Of a stretch of DNA of 64,000 bases, positions 9,374 through 18,332 are shown piece by piece (position 1 is the stretch's first letter; every line of letters begins with the position of its first letter). This stretch comes from Flavobacterium urumqiense (GTDB lineage Bacteria; Bacteroidota; Bacteroidia; Flavobacteriales; Flavobacteriaceae), in NCBI RefSeq assembly GCF_900108015.1, contig NZ_FNVP01000006.1:11982-75981 (forward strand). Reading direction: 5' to 3'. A program made the translations under genes and the position numbers. Below the pieces are notes generated by a model. It had not been told where the DNA came from. It saw only the letters and a list, made by a program, of their open reading frames with translations, and made no database searches.

Positions 9374-10186
9374 TTATACAGCATCCATGCCATTGGGACT
9401 TCTTACAATCTTATTCAGATTAGTAAATTTTCTAATGGCTTTGTTTTTTTCCAACGCTGATGCATTGACATAACCGCGACTATGATCCAAATGAATGCAT
9501 ATTGCGCTATATCGAATTTGTTTTGATTTCAATCCCATATTGCATAATCGCTCCCCTAATTCTCTATCTTCGCCTCCATATTGCATTTCGTGATTAAAAC
9601 CATTTACAGCTATCAAGTCATTTTTCCAACCAGAAGCATTATGCCCATTCCAACTCGCATTAGTCGGTGTTATGGCATTTAATATTCTAGATTTAAATTT
9701 AGACGAACTGATTTTACTATTTTTATACGATTTTTTCAAACCATGATGCAACAACCACTTTACATCAAAACATCTTTGAGAAACAATATCTTCCTCTGTT
9801 ATAACTTTAGAAACAGTCATAGGTAATTTAAAATATCCACCTGAAAGAAAATATCCTTTCTCCCTATTATTGAGATGAACAGCAACAAAATCATTTCTGG
9901 GAATGCAATCCCCGTCAGTAAAAATTAAGTAATCTGAATTGGCACTAATAATTGCTTTGTTCAAAATTCGAGTTTTTTGAAAACCATTATCTGCATGCCA
10001 CACATGAATAATAGGATTTGAAATCTTAATTCTCATTTGGTCGATTAACTCTTTTGTTTTTGGACCTGAGCCATCGTCTGCAATAATAATTTCAAAATCC
10101 TTTTCAGTTTGAACACCAAATCCAAACAGAACTTTCTCTAACCATGCCTCTGCATTGTATGTACTAATTATCACAGATGCTTTCAT
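9374..10186 (-). CDS. Family 2 glycosyltransferase with galactosyltransferase-type C-terminal domain
   Basis: The 270-aa protein begins MKASVIISTYNAEAWLEKVL, the GT-A nucleotide-binding start. It has IIADDGSG and the metal-binding FTDGDCIPR (D-x-D type). A C-terminal block WNGHNASGWKNDLIAVNGF...YGGEDRELGERL resembles the GT7C module found in bacterial glycosyltransferases that extend LPS core or O-chains. The start at 10186 is chosen over one 9 codons upstream because a TACTTTTG box (10218-10211) would place the transcript start downstream of the latter. It converges with the GT9 gene, with a 6-bp gap, and diverges from the next GT2 gene. Confidence 0.88.
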   Translation of the reverse strand: MKASVIISTYNAEAWLEKVLFGFGVQTEKDFEIIIADDGSGPKTKELIDQMRIKISNPIIHVWHADNGFQKTRILNKAIISANSDYLIFTDGDCIPRNDFVAVHLNNREKGYFLSGGYFKLPMTVSKVITEEDIVSQRCFDVKWLLHHGLKKSYKNSKISSSKFKSRILNAITPTNASWNGHNASGWKNDLIAVNGFNHEMQYGGEDRELGERLCNMGLKSKQIRYSAICIHLDHSRGYVNASALEKNKAIRKFTNLNKIVRSPNGMDAV

Positions 10187-10207
10187 AAATATTTTTGAAG
10201 TTAAGTA

Positions 10208-10236
10208 TTGCAAAAGTAGTTAATAAATTATATTTG
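10208..10236 (+). promoter_or_regulatory. Overlapping divergent promoters of two GT2 genes
   Basis: Rightward: TTG at 10208-10210, 18 bp, then TATATTTG at 10229-10236, ahead of the ATG at 10254. Leftward: CAAAAGTA at 10211-10218 reads TACTTTTG on the minus strand, ahead of the start at 10186. The two elements occupy the same 30 bp, so the promoters likely compete for polymerase. Confidence 0.6.
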
Positions 10237-10253
10237 TGAAATACTATCATTTC

Positions 10254-11024
10254 ATGAATCTAAATTTATCTAAAAGAATATCAGTCTTAATAATCACTTT
10301 AAATGAAGAAGCAAACATGCAAGCGCTTTTAACTGATTTAGATTTTGCTGACGAAGTTGTTGTTGTAGATTCCTACAGTACTGATAAAACGAAGTCAATA
10401 GCACAATCATTTTGTAACGTACGGTTTATTCAAAATAAGTTTGAAAACTATTCCTCACAACGTAATTTTGCAATTTCATACGCAAAAAACGATTGGATTT
10501 TATTCTTGGATGCGGATGAAAGACTGACTCCTGAACTAAAAAAAGAAATTAAGGAAACCCTACGAACCAACGAAATATTTACTGCTTTTTTATTTTACAG
10601 AAAATTCATGTTCAAAAATTCCATTTTACATTTTAGTGGATGGCAAAGCGATAAAATACTTAGGCTATTTAATAAAAACTTCGCAAAATACAAACCCGAA
10701 AAATTAGTTCATGAGAAGCTAGGAGTAAGTGGAAAGGTTGGAATTTTCAAAAATGAACTGATTCATCATTCCTATACTGATTACAAATCTTACAAGATAA
10801 AAATGATTAATTATGGAAAACTTAAGGCTCAGGAGAAACATATAAAAAACTTAAAACCAATTTTTTTGCTTCCAATTTTTCATCCGACTTACACTTTTTT
10901 GTATAATTATTTAGTGCGATTGGGTTTTCTTGATGGCAAAAAAGGGATCATCATATGTTACTTAAATGCCTATAGTGTGTCTGTAAGGTATAAGGAATTA
11001 AATCTTCTGTGGCATAAAAAATAA
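10254..11024 (+). CDS. Family 2 glycosyltransferase, WaaE/KdtX-like
   Basis: This is a GT-A transferase of the type that adds a beta-linked sugar to the inner LPS core. Visible features are ISVLIITLNEEANMQALLTD, VVVVDSYSTDKTKSIAQ, the SQRNFAISYAKNDWILFLDADERLTPEL block (D-A-D metal site) typical of WaaE-like enzymes, and a conserved KLVHEKL segment. It has 256 aa from the ATG at 10254. A GTG 6 codons upstream overlaps the -7 box and is rejected. It has its own promoter and converges with the WaaP-like kinase gene, with a 3-bp gap. Confidence 0.87.
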   Translation: MNLNLSKRISVLIITLNEEANMQALLTDLDFADEVVVVDSYSTDKTKSIAQSFCNVRFIQNKFENYSSQRNFAISYAKNDWILFLDADERLTPELKKEIKETLRTNEIFTAFLFYRKFMFKNSILHFSGWQSDKILRLFNKNFAKYKPEKLVHEKLGVSGKVGIFKNELIHHSYTDYKSYKIKMINYGKLKAQEKHIKNLKPIFLLPIFHPTYTFLYNYLVRLGFLDGKKGIIICYLNAYSVSVRYKELNLLWHKK

Positions 11025-11027
11025 CTC

Positions 11028-11792
11028 TTATTTCCAAAAAAAATATTTAGCTTTCAGTCTGTGCTTTCTTTGATATTTTTCTTGAAATTCACAAGTATAA
11101 TTCCACATTTTGTCAAAAATCTCTTGGACCGATTTATTGTATAATTGCGCGTATTCGTCGCTCATTATTTGGATCATTTCTTTTTTTGGAGTTAATCTCG
11201 AAAGATTTTTCATTCGCATGTTGATATCCATTTCGGCATGAAAATTCATCCTGTTTAAATCTACCAGAAAAAATTCATATTGTTTTTCAGAAACCTTTTT
11301 TATCAAAGTATTTCCTGGCGAATGATCTAAAAACTCAATACCTTTTTCATGCAAATCGAAAGAAAAACGGGTAAACTGACGCAAAACATTTTCATGATCG
11401 GGGTAATCCGGAATTTCAACCAATTCTCGGAAAGTAAGTTCAACCTGAAGATGATCACTTACATAAAAACTCTTTTCCAAACCAGTTATTGTAAAATTTT
11501 CGTCATACGCTATAGGCTGTGGCGTTCCTATTCCGTTTTCCAATAACCTATTAGCATATTCATAAGAACGTCTCGCTTTTGACTTTCTAAAATATTTATA
11601 AGCGATTTGATTAATGACATTAGGAACTTTAAAAGATTTGATATTTATTGTTCTACCATTTAAATCAAAAAGCTTAATTTTATTCCTTTGGCCGTCACCA
11701 AAAAGAATTCCAGAAGAACTAAAATCACGAATGCATTTTTTAATCTCCTTATCCTTAGAAAGAAAATTTTTATGAATAACTATTGAACCCAT
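11028..11792 (-). CDS. WaaP/KdkA-like lipopolysaccharide kinase
   Basis: This predicted kinase-fold enzyme would phosphorylate Kdo or heptose of the LPS core at the cytoplasmic membrane. In 254 aa it has a lysine pair at 52-55 (NIKSFK), a catalytic loop FLDHSPGNTLI (Asp156, His157, Asn161) and a metal-binding VDLNRM (Asp178), matching the WaaP/Kdo kinase pattern. The neighbouring WaaE-like and GT9 genes fit a shared core-assembly role. A CAAAAATA sequence at 11819-11826 (TATTTTTG on the minus strand) is a probable -7 box 27 bp before the start. The substrate sugar is inferred from the family only. Confidence 0.82.
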   Translation of the reverse strand: MGSIVIHKNFLSKDKEIKKCIRDFSSSGILFGDGQRNKIKLFDLNGRTINIKSFKVPNVINQIAYKYFRKSKARRSYEYANRLLENGIGTPQPIAYDENFTITGLEKSFYVSDHLQVELTFRELVEIPDYPDHENVLRQFTRFSFDLHEKGIEFLDHSPGNTLIKKVSEKQYEFFLVDLNRMNFHAEMDINMRMKNLSRLTPKKEMIQIMSDEYAQLYNKSVQEIFDKMWNYTCEFQEKYQRKHRLKAKYFFWK

Positions 11793-11977
11793 GAATTGTC
11801 TGGAATATATTTAAGCGACAAAAATAGTTAAATGTCTTTTTAGTTTGAGAAAAAAATAGCGTTACTTTAAACAAAACTAAAAAATAAATTAAACCTTTTA
11901 TCTTTTTTATTGTCTAAACAAAAGCAATTAACATTATTGACCAAGAAGTATTTTTAATGTTATTAAAAAAATATTAA

Positions 11978-13048
11978 ATGTCAAAGCTTGTCTTTATAGA
12001 ATCCCACAATTTAAAAAACAAAACAACTGGCTTAGGAACATTTAATTATGAACTGATAAAAGGGTTTTCACAATTAGAATTTAACCGTTTAGAATTGACA
12101 TTAAATACCAAAAATCCTAAAATTCTTGAAGCCGAATTTGGAAATAAGTTTAATTACCACAAATACTGTGAGTTATCAAGACTTAAATTATTTAGAACTA
12201 GAAAAAAAAATGATTTATGGCATTCGCTTAATCAAAATACAAAAGTAGAACCATATCACGTAAACAACTATTTGTTAACGATTCATGATGTGAATTTTGT
12301 GGAGGAAATTTCATCTGACATGAATCATAATATAAATAAACTTTTTAGGGGGAAATTAAAAAAATCAACTGCAATCACTTACATATCAGAATTTGCAAAA
12401 AAACAAACCCATCGCTATTTTAATATTCCTGATATTCCAGAATATGTAATTCTTAATGGAAATCCCATCACCACTATTTTAGATACATCCGGATTTACAA
12501 CAAAGATGCCAGTCGATAAGCCCTTTTTATATTCGATTGGTGACTTTCTGGAACGAAAAAATTTTCTTTCAATAGTGAAAATGATGGTTCATATAACTGA
12601 CTTTAATTTGATTATTTCAGGGAATAATAATAAAGAATATGGTTTTGAAATTGCAAAATTTATCCAAGATAATAATTTACAAAATCATGTTTTTCTAACC
12701 GGAAAAGTGGATGATCTGGCTAAACAATATTATTTATCAAATTGTCATGCTTTTTTATTCCCATCAATAAGAGAGGGTTTTGGACTTCCTCCCATTGAAG
12801 CGATGCGTTTTGGAAAGCCCATATTCTTATCCAATAAAACTTCTTTACCCGAAATAGGCGGAGAACATTGCTATTACTGGGATAATTTTGATCCTGAAAA
12901 CATGAAAACGGTACTCTTTGAGGGCTTAAATCATTTTTACAATAATAAAGTTAAAATGGAAACGTTTATGAAAGAAAGGGCGGAAAGTTTTAATTGGAAA
13001 ACGGCAGCATCAGAATATTTAAAAGTATATGAAAAGTGTCTCTATTAA
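11978..13048 (+). CDS. Family 4 (GT-B) glycosyltransferase
   Basis: The 356-aa cytoplasmic GT-B enzyme probably builds a surface polysaccharide. The C-terminal nucleotide-sugar domain has SIGDFLERKNFLSIVKM, HAFLFPSIREGFGLPPIEAM (residues 258-276, with the E-x7-E type signature EGFGLPPIE) and a typical KPIFLSNKTSLPEIGG loop. The N-terminal acceptor half holds NYLLTIHDVNFVEE, often seen in mannosyl- or rhamnosyltransferases of this family. It stands alone on the plus strand, and no TAnnTTTG box is evident before it. Confidence 0.88.
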   Translation: MSKLVFIESHNLKNKTTGLGTFNYELIKGFSQLEFNRLELTLNTKNPKILEAEFGNKFNYHKYCELSRLKLFRTRKKNDLWHSLNQNTKVEPYHVNNYLLTIHDVNFVEEISSDMNHNINKLFRGKLKKSTAITYISEFAKKQTHRYFNIPDIPEYVILNGNPITTILDTSGFTTKMPVDKPFLYSIGDFLERKNFLSIVKMMVHITDFNLIISGNNNKEYGFEIAKFIQDNNLQNHVFLTGKVDDLAKQYYLSNCHAFLFPSIREGFGLPPIEAMRFGKPIFLSNKTSLPEIGGEHCYYWDNFDPENMKTVLFEGLNHFYNNKVKMETFMKERAESFNWKTAASEYLKVYEKCLY

Positions 13049-13124
13049 AATCCGAAATAAATTTTATCATTATTCAAAGTTACAAGCCAGCAAACCCAAA
13101 AAAAACTAAACTTCCAAAAGGTCT

Positions 13125-13946
13125 CTAAAATATCTTTTTTCTGCCAAAAATAACTTTCTTTTTAAAGTCTTCCATGGAATCAGTACCGCGAATATCAATA
13201 CGTTGTACTAAATATCTATTTTTTAATGGAAAGATATTGATCCTATTTCCAATTCGAAGTGCGTACTTAATGCCATATTTATTTAACAATTCAAAAAGCA
13301 ATTTCTGCTTTACTCCTTTTTTTCTGTAATATCCGCCATAAGTATATGCTAATGCAGGAAAAACATTTAAATCCTCCTTTTTTATTATTTCTTGACAAAG
13401 CTGAAGATCTTTTTCGATTTCATCTAAAGATAAATCAGCATAATTATCATGCTGAAAAGTATGATACCCTAACTCAATATGAGACCCAATCTCCAATAAT
13501 TGTTGCTTATTCATCAACTTCATATTTGCATTGACATATTTCCCGTTCCAATCAACATCTTGTCCTATTCTACCTAAAACCATAAAGCAAACAGCTTTAA
13601 AGTTGTACTGTTGCAACAAAGGGTATAACTCGGTATAATTATCTAAAAAGCCATCGTCAAAAGTAAGAACAACTGTTTTGGAAGCCAATTTGAGATTCTT
13701 GTTTTTTAGCTCATCAACTTCTGACATCCATAGCGTTGTGTAATTATTGCTCTTTAAGTATTCAAATTGCTCAATTATTTTTTCTTTGCGAATGGTAATT
13801 TGATCTTCAAAACCATTTGTAGAAATGGAATGATACTCTAAAATTCTTAGCTTTTTTGAAGCGGAATACAACAATTTAAACTGAATATTTAGAAAAACAG
13901 AAAAGAGAAATAGTAATAAAAAAAATATTGCTGTTATAAAAATCAT
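13125..13946 (-). CDS. Membrane-anchored polysaccharide deacetylase (NodB-like)
   Basis: This predicted metal-dependent deacetylase acts on N-acetylated sugars of an envelope or extracellular polymer. An uncleaved hydrophobic segment (residues 3-24) anchors it. Motif 1 is VVLTFDDGF (residues 92-100, catalytic Asp97 and metal Asp98), and motif 2 is a variant ELGYHTFQHDNY with His162 and His166. It has 273 aa. It lies 16 bp downstream of a GT4 gene on the same strand, so the two are likely co-transcribed and act on the same polymer. Confidence 0.85.
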   Translation of the reverse strand: MIFITAIFFLLLFLFSVFLNIQFKLLYSASKKLRILEYHSISTNGFEDQITIRKEKIIEQFEYLKSNNYTTLWMSEVDELKNKNLKLASKTVVLTFDDGFLDNYTELYPLLQQYNFKAVCFMVLGRIGQDVDWNGKYVNANMKLMNKQQLLEIGSHIELGYHTFQHDNYADLSLDEIEKDLQLCQEIIKKEDLNVFPALAYTYGGYYRKKGVKQKLLFELLNKYGIKYALRIGNRINIFPLKNRYLVQRIDIRGTDSMEDFKKKVIFGRKKIF

Positions 13947-13962
13947 ATGATATAATTTTAAT

Positions 13963-15078
13963 CTAAACCAAATTAGTATTAGTTACTTCATTCAAAACCC
14001 CTAAAAACTTTTCTCCAATTATAAAACGCGTAGAAGTTGCCATCAAGAAATTAAACCCATTGTTTACAAATTTAGCCTGCATCGATTTGTTATTTATTAA
14101 AATTTCTACTTTATCGGCAAAATCAATTGGATTACCCACTTCTGCCAATAAACCTGTTTCATTATCCGTTAAAACTGTTGGTATACCACCGGCCTTGGCG
14201 GCAACAACAGGAACTTTACAGGCATAACTCTCGAGTACAACACCACCTGTTGCCTCACATTTTGATGTAAATAAAAACAAGTCTAATTCTGGGAGGCATT
14301 TATGCACATCTGCTCTGAAGCCGGCAAAAATAACTTCATTCTCCAATCCTTTTGATTTAACGTAAGTCTTAATCTCAGCCTCTAAAGACCCCTCTCCTAT
14401 TAAAATATATTTGGCTTTCAATCCTCTTTTATGCAACACTTCTACCGTATCAATCCAAGTGTAATGATCTTTCACTTTGCAAAAAGCAGAAACATTCCCA
14501 ATAATTTTATAGTCTGATGGAATATTAAATTCTCTATGCAGAAACCCATTTTTAGTGTTATTTATAAAACGCTCTGTATCAACAACACTTCCAATCACAG
14601 TCATTGAATCATGGTTTTTTATAGAAGGTTTGAGGATTTCAAGTACGGCATCAGATACACATACAATTTTTTTTATTCCTTTATAATTGTATTTATATTT
14701 CCTGAAAAAATTAGTTCCAATATTTTTAATTAAAGTCCTGCATAGAACTAAAGGAACTTTTAAACCAAAAAAAACAGCTGACAAAACGCTTATGGTATGT
14801 GCTTTACTATTATGAATAACAACCACATTTGCATTGTAAGAATCCACAATTTTTTTAAATTTCTTTGCGAATTTTAGATCATACTCTGATTTAAAATCAA
14901 AAGTTTCGATCTGCATTTTTTTTTCTGTGGCTACTTTATACAATTCAGAATTAGCAGGACATATAATTAATTGATCCTCGACAAATCTATTATCTCTGAA
15001 TGATTCATATAAATCAACAATCATTTGCTCGTGACCTCGCCAAACAGTTGAAGTGGTAAAATGGATTAATTTCATCAA
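13963..15078 (-). CDS. Family 4 (GT-B) glycosyltransferase
   Basis: The 371-aa protein has an N-terminal acceptor domain beginning with MKLIHFTTSTVWRGHEQM, where the R-G-H/G-E-x-M pattern is common in GT4 proteins. The C-terminal donor domain carries YILIGEGSLEAEIK, FTSKCEATGGVVLESYACKV and PVVAAKAGGIPTVL, which together form the GT4 active-site loop with E-x7-E. There are two adjacent ATG codons at the start; either may be used. It is upstream of the deacetylase gene and downstream (73 bp) of a less-recognised transferase-like gene, all leftward. Confidence 0.88.
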   Translation of the reverse strand: MMKLIHFTTSTVWRGHEQMIVDLYESFRDNRFVEDQLIICPANSELYKVATEKKMQIETFDFKSEYDLKFAKKFKKIVDSYNANVVVIHNSKAHTISVLSAVFFGLKVPLVLCRTLIKNIGTNFFRKYKYNYKGIKKIVCVSDAVLEILKPSIKNHDSMTVIGSVVDTERFINNTKNGFLHREFNIPSDYKIIGNVSAFCKVKDHYTWIDTVEVLHKRGLKAKYILIGEGSLEAEIKTYVKSKGLENEVIFAGFRADVHKCLPELDLFLFTSKCEATGGVVLESYACKVPVVAAKAGGIPTVLTDNETGLLAEVGNPIDFADKVEILINNKSMQAKFVNNGFNFLMATSTRFIIGEKFLGVLNEVTNTNLV

Positions 15079-15151
15079 TTATTATTTTATTGACAAATGT
15101 AATCTTAATAATATATTAAAAATTAAAAAAAAACACTAACAAACAAAACAA

Positions 15152-16123
15152 TTAGTACTTCTCCATAACATCGACTTTAAAAACCTCAAAAATCCAATTG
15201 TCTAATTTGTATTTATTAAGAATATCATTATCAATTTCTACAAAATCTGTTTCAAAGAAACTAGCAGGTATTTCATAATTACTCTCTGAAATAACAAAAA
15301 TATTATTAGGATTATAAAAATCATAAGTAACAATATCCTGATTATTAGTGATTAATTTTTTCTTATAACCTAAGGCCTCAAAAATACGGAAAGTCAATCC
15401 GTCCTGATTCTTCTGCTGGATATCTACTAACACTAAACTGCTTGCAATTATGTTTTTGACTTCACTTATTGATAGATATCTGTCCGAAATTTCAATATTC
15501 TTATGTTTAAAAATCCGATCTTTCTTTACTATAAAACGAAACGAAATTTGCTCTCCAGAAAAATAATCAGCAAGCTTTTCTAGAAACGGAAATCTGTCAT
15601 CAAAAGAAGATATATTAAATACCAAATTAGATATTTTTTTAGTTTCAATTTGATCATCGTAAATATAATTAGTCAAAAATTGAAAATTATATTTTCTAAC
15701 ATCCATTTTATCATAGCTATAAACCGTATCAAAAAAAGACAATGTCTTTTTTTGGTTTTTAAAATTTTCAATACCATCGAACAAAAAACAACTCATCTGA
15801 ATTGCATTTTCCCTTAAAAATAATAACGCTTTTCGCTCTAATTTATCAGGTCTAATAATTAGAACCTGATCAAATAAATCTCCATTTTGGATTGCTTTTT
15901 TTATATAATTTGTCTTATTCTTTTCTTTTAAACTAGGGAAACGCACCAATTTTAAAAGGGAATTAGTAATTCTTGAAATTTTATTTTTATAAGAAAAAGG
16001 AATAGTATCAATATTAACGTAAGTCAAATCAACATTCTGCGCTGCATTCAGCTTACTAACTAAAAAGTCAATATAACCAAATGAATGTGTCCCTATTATT
16101 GCTATTCGTTTAGGTTTTGTCAT
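15152..16123 (-). CDS. Predicted glycosyltransferase-like protein of the polysaccharide island
   Basis: I do not recognise a precise family. The 323 residues start with a Rossmann-like strand (KRIAIIGTHSFGYIDFLVSK). Near residues 240-260 they carry QDGLTFRIFEALGYKKKLITNN, which resembles the donor-site helix of GT-B proteins (G-L-x-x-R-x-F-E-x-L, then K-K-L-I-T). Such proteins often stand as 'LPS biosynthesis protein' within capsule loci. There is no signal peptide or membrane span. The DNA is more AT-rich than the housekeeping genes. Its position as first gene of a leftward trio with a GT4 and a deacetylase supports a surface-glycan role by inference. Confidence 0.6.
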   Translation of the reverse strand: MTKPKRIAIIGTHSFGYIDFLVSKLNAAQNVDLTYVNIDTIPFSYKNKISRITNSLLKLVRFPSLKEKNKTNYIKKAIQNGDLFDQVLIIRPDKLERKALLFLRENAIQMSCFLFDGIENFKNQKKTLSFFDTVYSYDKMDVRKYNFQFLTNYIYDDQIETKKISNLVFNISSFDDRFPFLEKLADYFSGEQISFRFIVKKDRIFKHKNIEISDRYLSISEVKNIIASSLVLVDIQQKNQDGLTFRIFEALGYKKKLITNNQDIVTYDFYNPNNIFVISESNYEIPASFFETDFVEIDNDILNKYKLDNWIFEVFKVDVMEKY

Positions 16124-16381
16124 TATTGCTATCTTTGTGAAGTAATTATTTTTAACAAAAATAGAATCTTAATTACAAAATATAATGTAAATGAAGGTTT
16201 AAAATTATTTATCCGACAACTATTTCCTGCGTTTGATTCCAAATTATATTAAAAAATGTTTTAACTAAACCTGCATTAATACTAAAGTAGCTTCTGAAAT
16301 AAAGCAACGTCGGTTTTCTTAGAATATTTAATAAAAAACGTATAATTTTGCAAATTGAGAATCGTTTAATTTGAAATTAAA

Positions 16382-16692
16382 ATGAAAATGGCAGGATATG
16401 TACTATTATATCATCCCAAAGAAAATGATTTAAAAAAAGCTATTTATTAAAGGTAGATAAATTATATATCTATAATAATACGGAAAATAAAAAGACAATC
16501 ATTCCTTTCGAAAATTACAATAAAATTGCTTATTTTTCTGATTGTGAAATTAAAGGGCTGTCCTTCCGTTTAAATCAAGCAAGCAAAAAAGCAATTCCGA
16601 TGGTTTTAATTTTTTAATGACAAAGATCAAGATTCTTACTTTGTTGCGGAAAATCTGCAAGACTATTTTGAATTCATAATAAAGGAAATAAA
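16382..16692 (+). pseudogene. Remnant of a rhamnosyltransferase-like GT2 gene
   Basis: Three short blocks in different frames follow each other in the order expected for a family 2 rhamnosyltransferase. They are MAGYVLLYHPKENDLKKAI (from 16382, stop at 16448), then VDKLYIYNNTENKK...KGLSFRLNQASKKAIP (from 16454), then DKDQDSYFVAENLQDYFEF (from about 16620). The G-L-S-x-R-L-N-Q-A and D-Q-D-S-Y-F motifs are hallmarks of that group. At least two frameshifts and a stop interrupt it, and the 3' two-thirds is missing, replaced by the next GT2 gene. Confidence 0.7.
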
Positions 16693-16694
16693 AT

Positions 16695-17687
16695 ATGAAA
16701 ATATCTGTTGCAATGTGTACCTACAATGGTGAGAAATATATTAAAAAACAAATTGAGAGCATTTTAAATCAATCACTTGCTGTTGATGAAATAGTCATTT
16801 GTGATGATGGATCAAATGATAAAACTATTGAAATCATAGAGCAATTTCAATTAGAAAATCCCAAAATAATATCTTTACAAAAAAACCAAGTTAATTTAGG
16901 AAGTAATAAAAATTTTGAAAAAGCAATATCCATTTGTGATGGTGATTATATTTTTTTGAGTGACCAAGATGATATTTGGAAAAAAGAGAAAGTAAAAAAA
17001 ATTATTCAATATTTTTATGAAAATGAATCTTTAGAAGCTATTTTTACAAATGGAGAATTGATTAATGACAAAAATGAAAAGTTTACAGAAATTAGTCTTT
17101 GGGATTCTGTAAGTTTTATGGAAGATCAATTAAAAAATTTAAATGATTTATATCTGCATCTAATATTTAAATCAAACATGGTAACTGGTGCAACTCTATG
17201 CATTAAAAAAGAAATAAAAAATTTAATTTTACCATTTCCTGATATTAAAAATTTACATCATGATGAATGGATTGCTGTTATAATCGCCTCAAGAAAAAAA
17301 ATAGGTTATTTAAAAGAAGATCTAATTTCATATAGATTACATTCTGAACAACAAATTGGTACTAAATTAAGAATCAAAAAAAACAGATTAAAAAATAATC
17401 ATTTAATTATAGACCAAATTTTAGGTAATTCAATCCCAAAATCATACGCAGATCATAGACGATTAGCTAAAGTTTATTATAATAATTATTTAAAATTTAA
17501 AAAATTTTCCAATAATCAAAAAAACGATTCTCATTTTATTTTTAAAGAGATATCAGAGCTCAATTTAGAATTTTTTAAAAAATGTAATTTTTCTTTAAAA
17601 AAAACAAACCCAGTTTTTTATATTTTTACAAACATAATAGACAAAATTAGAGGAAAAAGGCAATTTAATAAACAACAGACTGTCTAA
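16695..17687 (+). CDS. Family 2 glycosyltransferase, strongly AT-rich
   Basis: The 330-aa GT-A enzyme carries MKISVAMCTYNGEKYIKKQI, IVICDDGSNDKTIEII, YIFLSDQDDIWKKEKV (metal-binding D-Q-D-D) and LHHDEWIAVIIAS, typical of rhamnosyl-/galactosyl-type GT2 proteins of capsule and O-antigen loci. The base composition is visibly lower in GC than in the adjacent tsaC, with long A runs and Lys/Asn/Ile enrichment. This suggests acquisition by transfer. Its start abuts the end of a decayed rhamnosyltransferase, and it ends 11 bp before tsaC. Confidence 0.87.
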   Translation: MKISVAMCTYNGEKYIKKQIESILNQSLAVDEIVICDDGSNDKTIEIIEQFQLENPKIISLQKNQVNLGSNKNFEKAISICDGDYIFLSDQDDIWKKEKVKKIIQYFYENESLEAIFTNGELINDKNEKFTEISLWDSVSFMEDQLKNLNDLYLHLIFKSNMVTGATLCIKKEIKNLILPFPDIKNLHHDEWIAVIIASRKKIGYLKEDLISYRLHSEQQIGTKLRIKKNRLKNNHLIIDQILGNSIPKSYADHRRLAKVYYNNYLKFKKFSNNQKNDSHFIFKEISELNLEFFKKCNFSLKKTNPVFYIFTNIIDKIRGKRQFNKQQTV

Positions 17688-17698
17688 TTAAATAAAAA

Positions 17699-18265
17699 AT
17701 GGATATCAATCAAGAAATACATAATGCTTACGAGGTCATAAAAGAAGGTGGAATTATACTCTATCCTACTGACACTGTTTGGGGAATTGGATGTGATGCT
17801 ACCAATCCGGAAGCAATCGCCAAAATTTACAAACTCAAGCAAAGAGCCGAGACGCAAAGCATGATTGTTTTAATGAATGGTGAAAAGATGCTGTACAATG
17901 TATTCAAGGATATTCCCGAAGTAGCATGGCAAATCATGGATCTATCCGAAAATCCGACCACTTTAGTTTTGGATAAACCCAGAAACGTGGCTCCCAATTT
18001 AATTGCACCTGATAACACATTAGGAATCAGAATTGTAAAAGAACCTTTCTGTTTTAAATTATTGGAAAAGATGAAAAAACCATTAGTTTCAACTTCGGCA
18101 AATATTTCTGGGAAACCCACCCCAAAAAGTTTCAAAGAAATTAGTCCCGAAATTATAAAAGGCGTGGACTATGTTGTAAATTTGCACCATGAAAAAATTG
18201 CCGGGAAACCTTCAACAATTATAAAATTGACGAATGATTCCCAGGTAAAAGTGATTCGCAAATAG
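17699..18265 (+). CDS. tsaC: L-threonylcarbamoyladenylate synthase (Sua5/YciO/YrdC family)
   Basis: The enzyme makes threonylcarbamoyl-AMP for the universal t6A37 modification of ANN-decoding tRNAs. The 188-aa single-domain protein has GGIILYPTDTVWGIGCDA, the K-x-R motif in YKLKQRAETQSM, LGIRIVKEPF and the S-x-x-N region PLVSTSANISGKPTP. It lacks the C-terminal Sua5 domain, so it is the short TsaC-like type. It begins 11 bp after the AT-rich GT2 gene but is a normal housekeeping gene in composition. Confidence 0.92.
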   Translation: MDINQEIHNAYEVIKEGGIILYPTDTVWGIGCDATNPEAIAKIYKLKQRAETQSMIVLMNGEKMLYNVFKDIPEVAWQIMDLSENPTTLVLDKPRNVAPNLIAPDNTLGIRIVKEPFCFKLLEKMKKPLVSTSANISGKPTPKSFKEISPEIIKGVDYVVNLHHEKIAGKPSTIIKLTNDSQVKVIRK

Positions 18266-18267
18266 TT

Positions 18268-18326
18268 TGCAGTATTCAGTTTTCAGTTTTCAGTTTAGCA
18301 ACTTTAGACTTTAGACTTTAAACATT
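18268..18326. repeat. Short tandem low-complexity repeats
   Basis: The tsaC-cca gap is filled by tandem TTTTCAG units followed by tandem ACTTTAG units. Similar AAAGTTGAAAGTC-type units occur at about 27310-27390. No coding capacity is seen. Confidence 0.6.
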
Positions 18327-18332
18327 TTTAAA

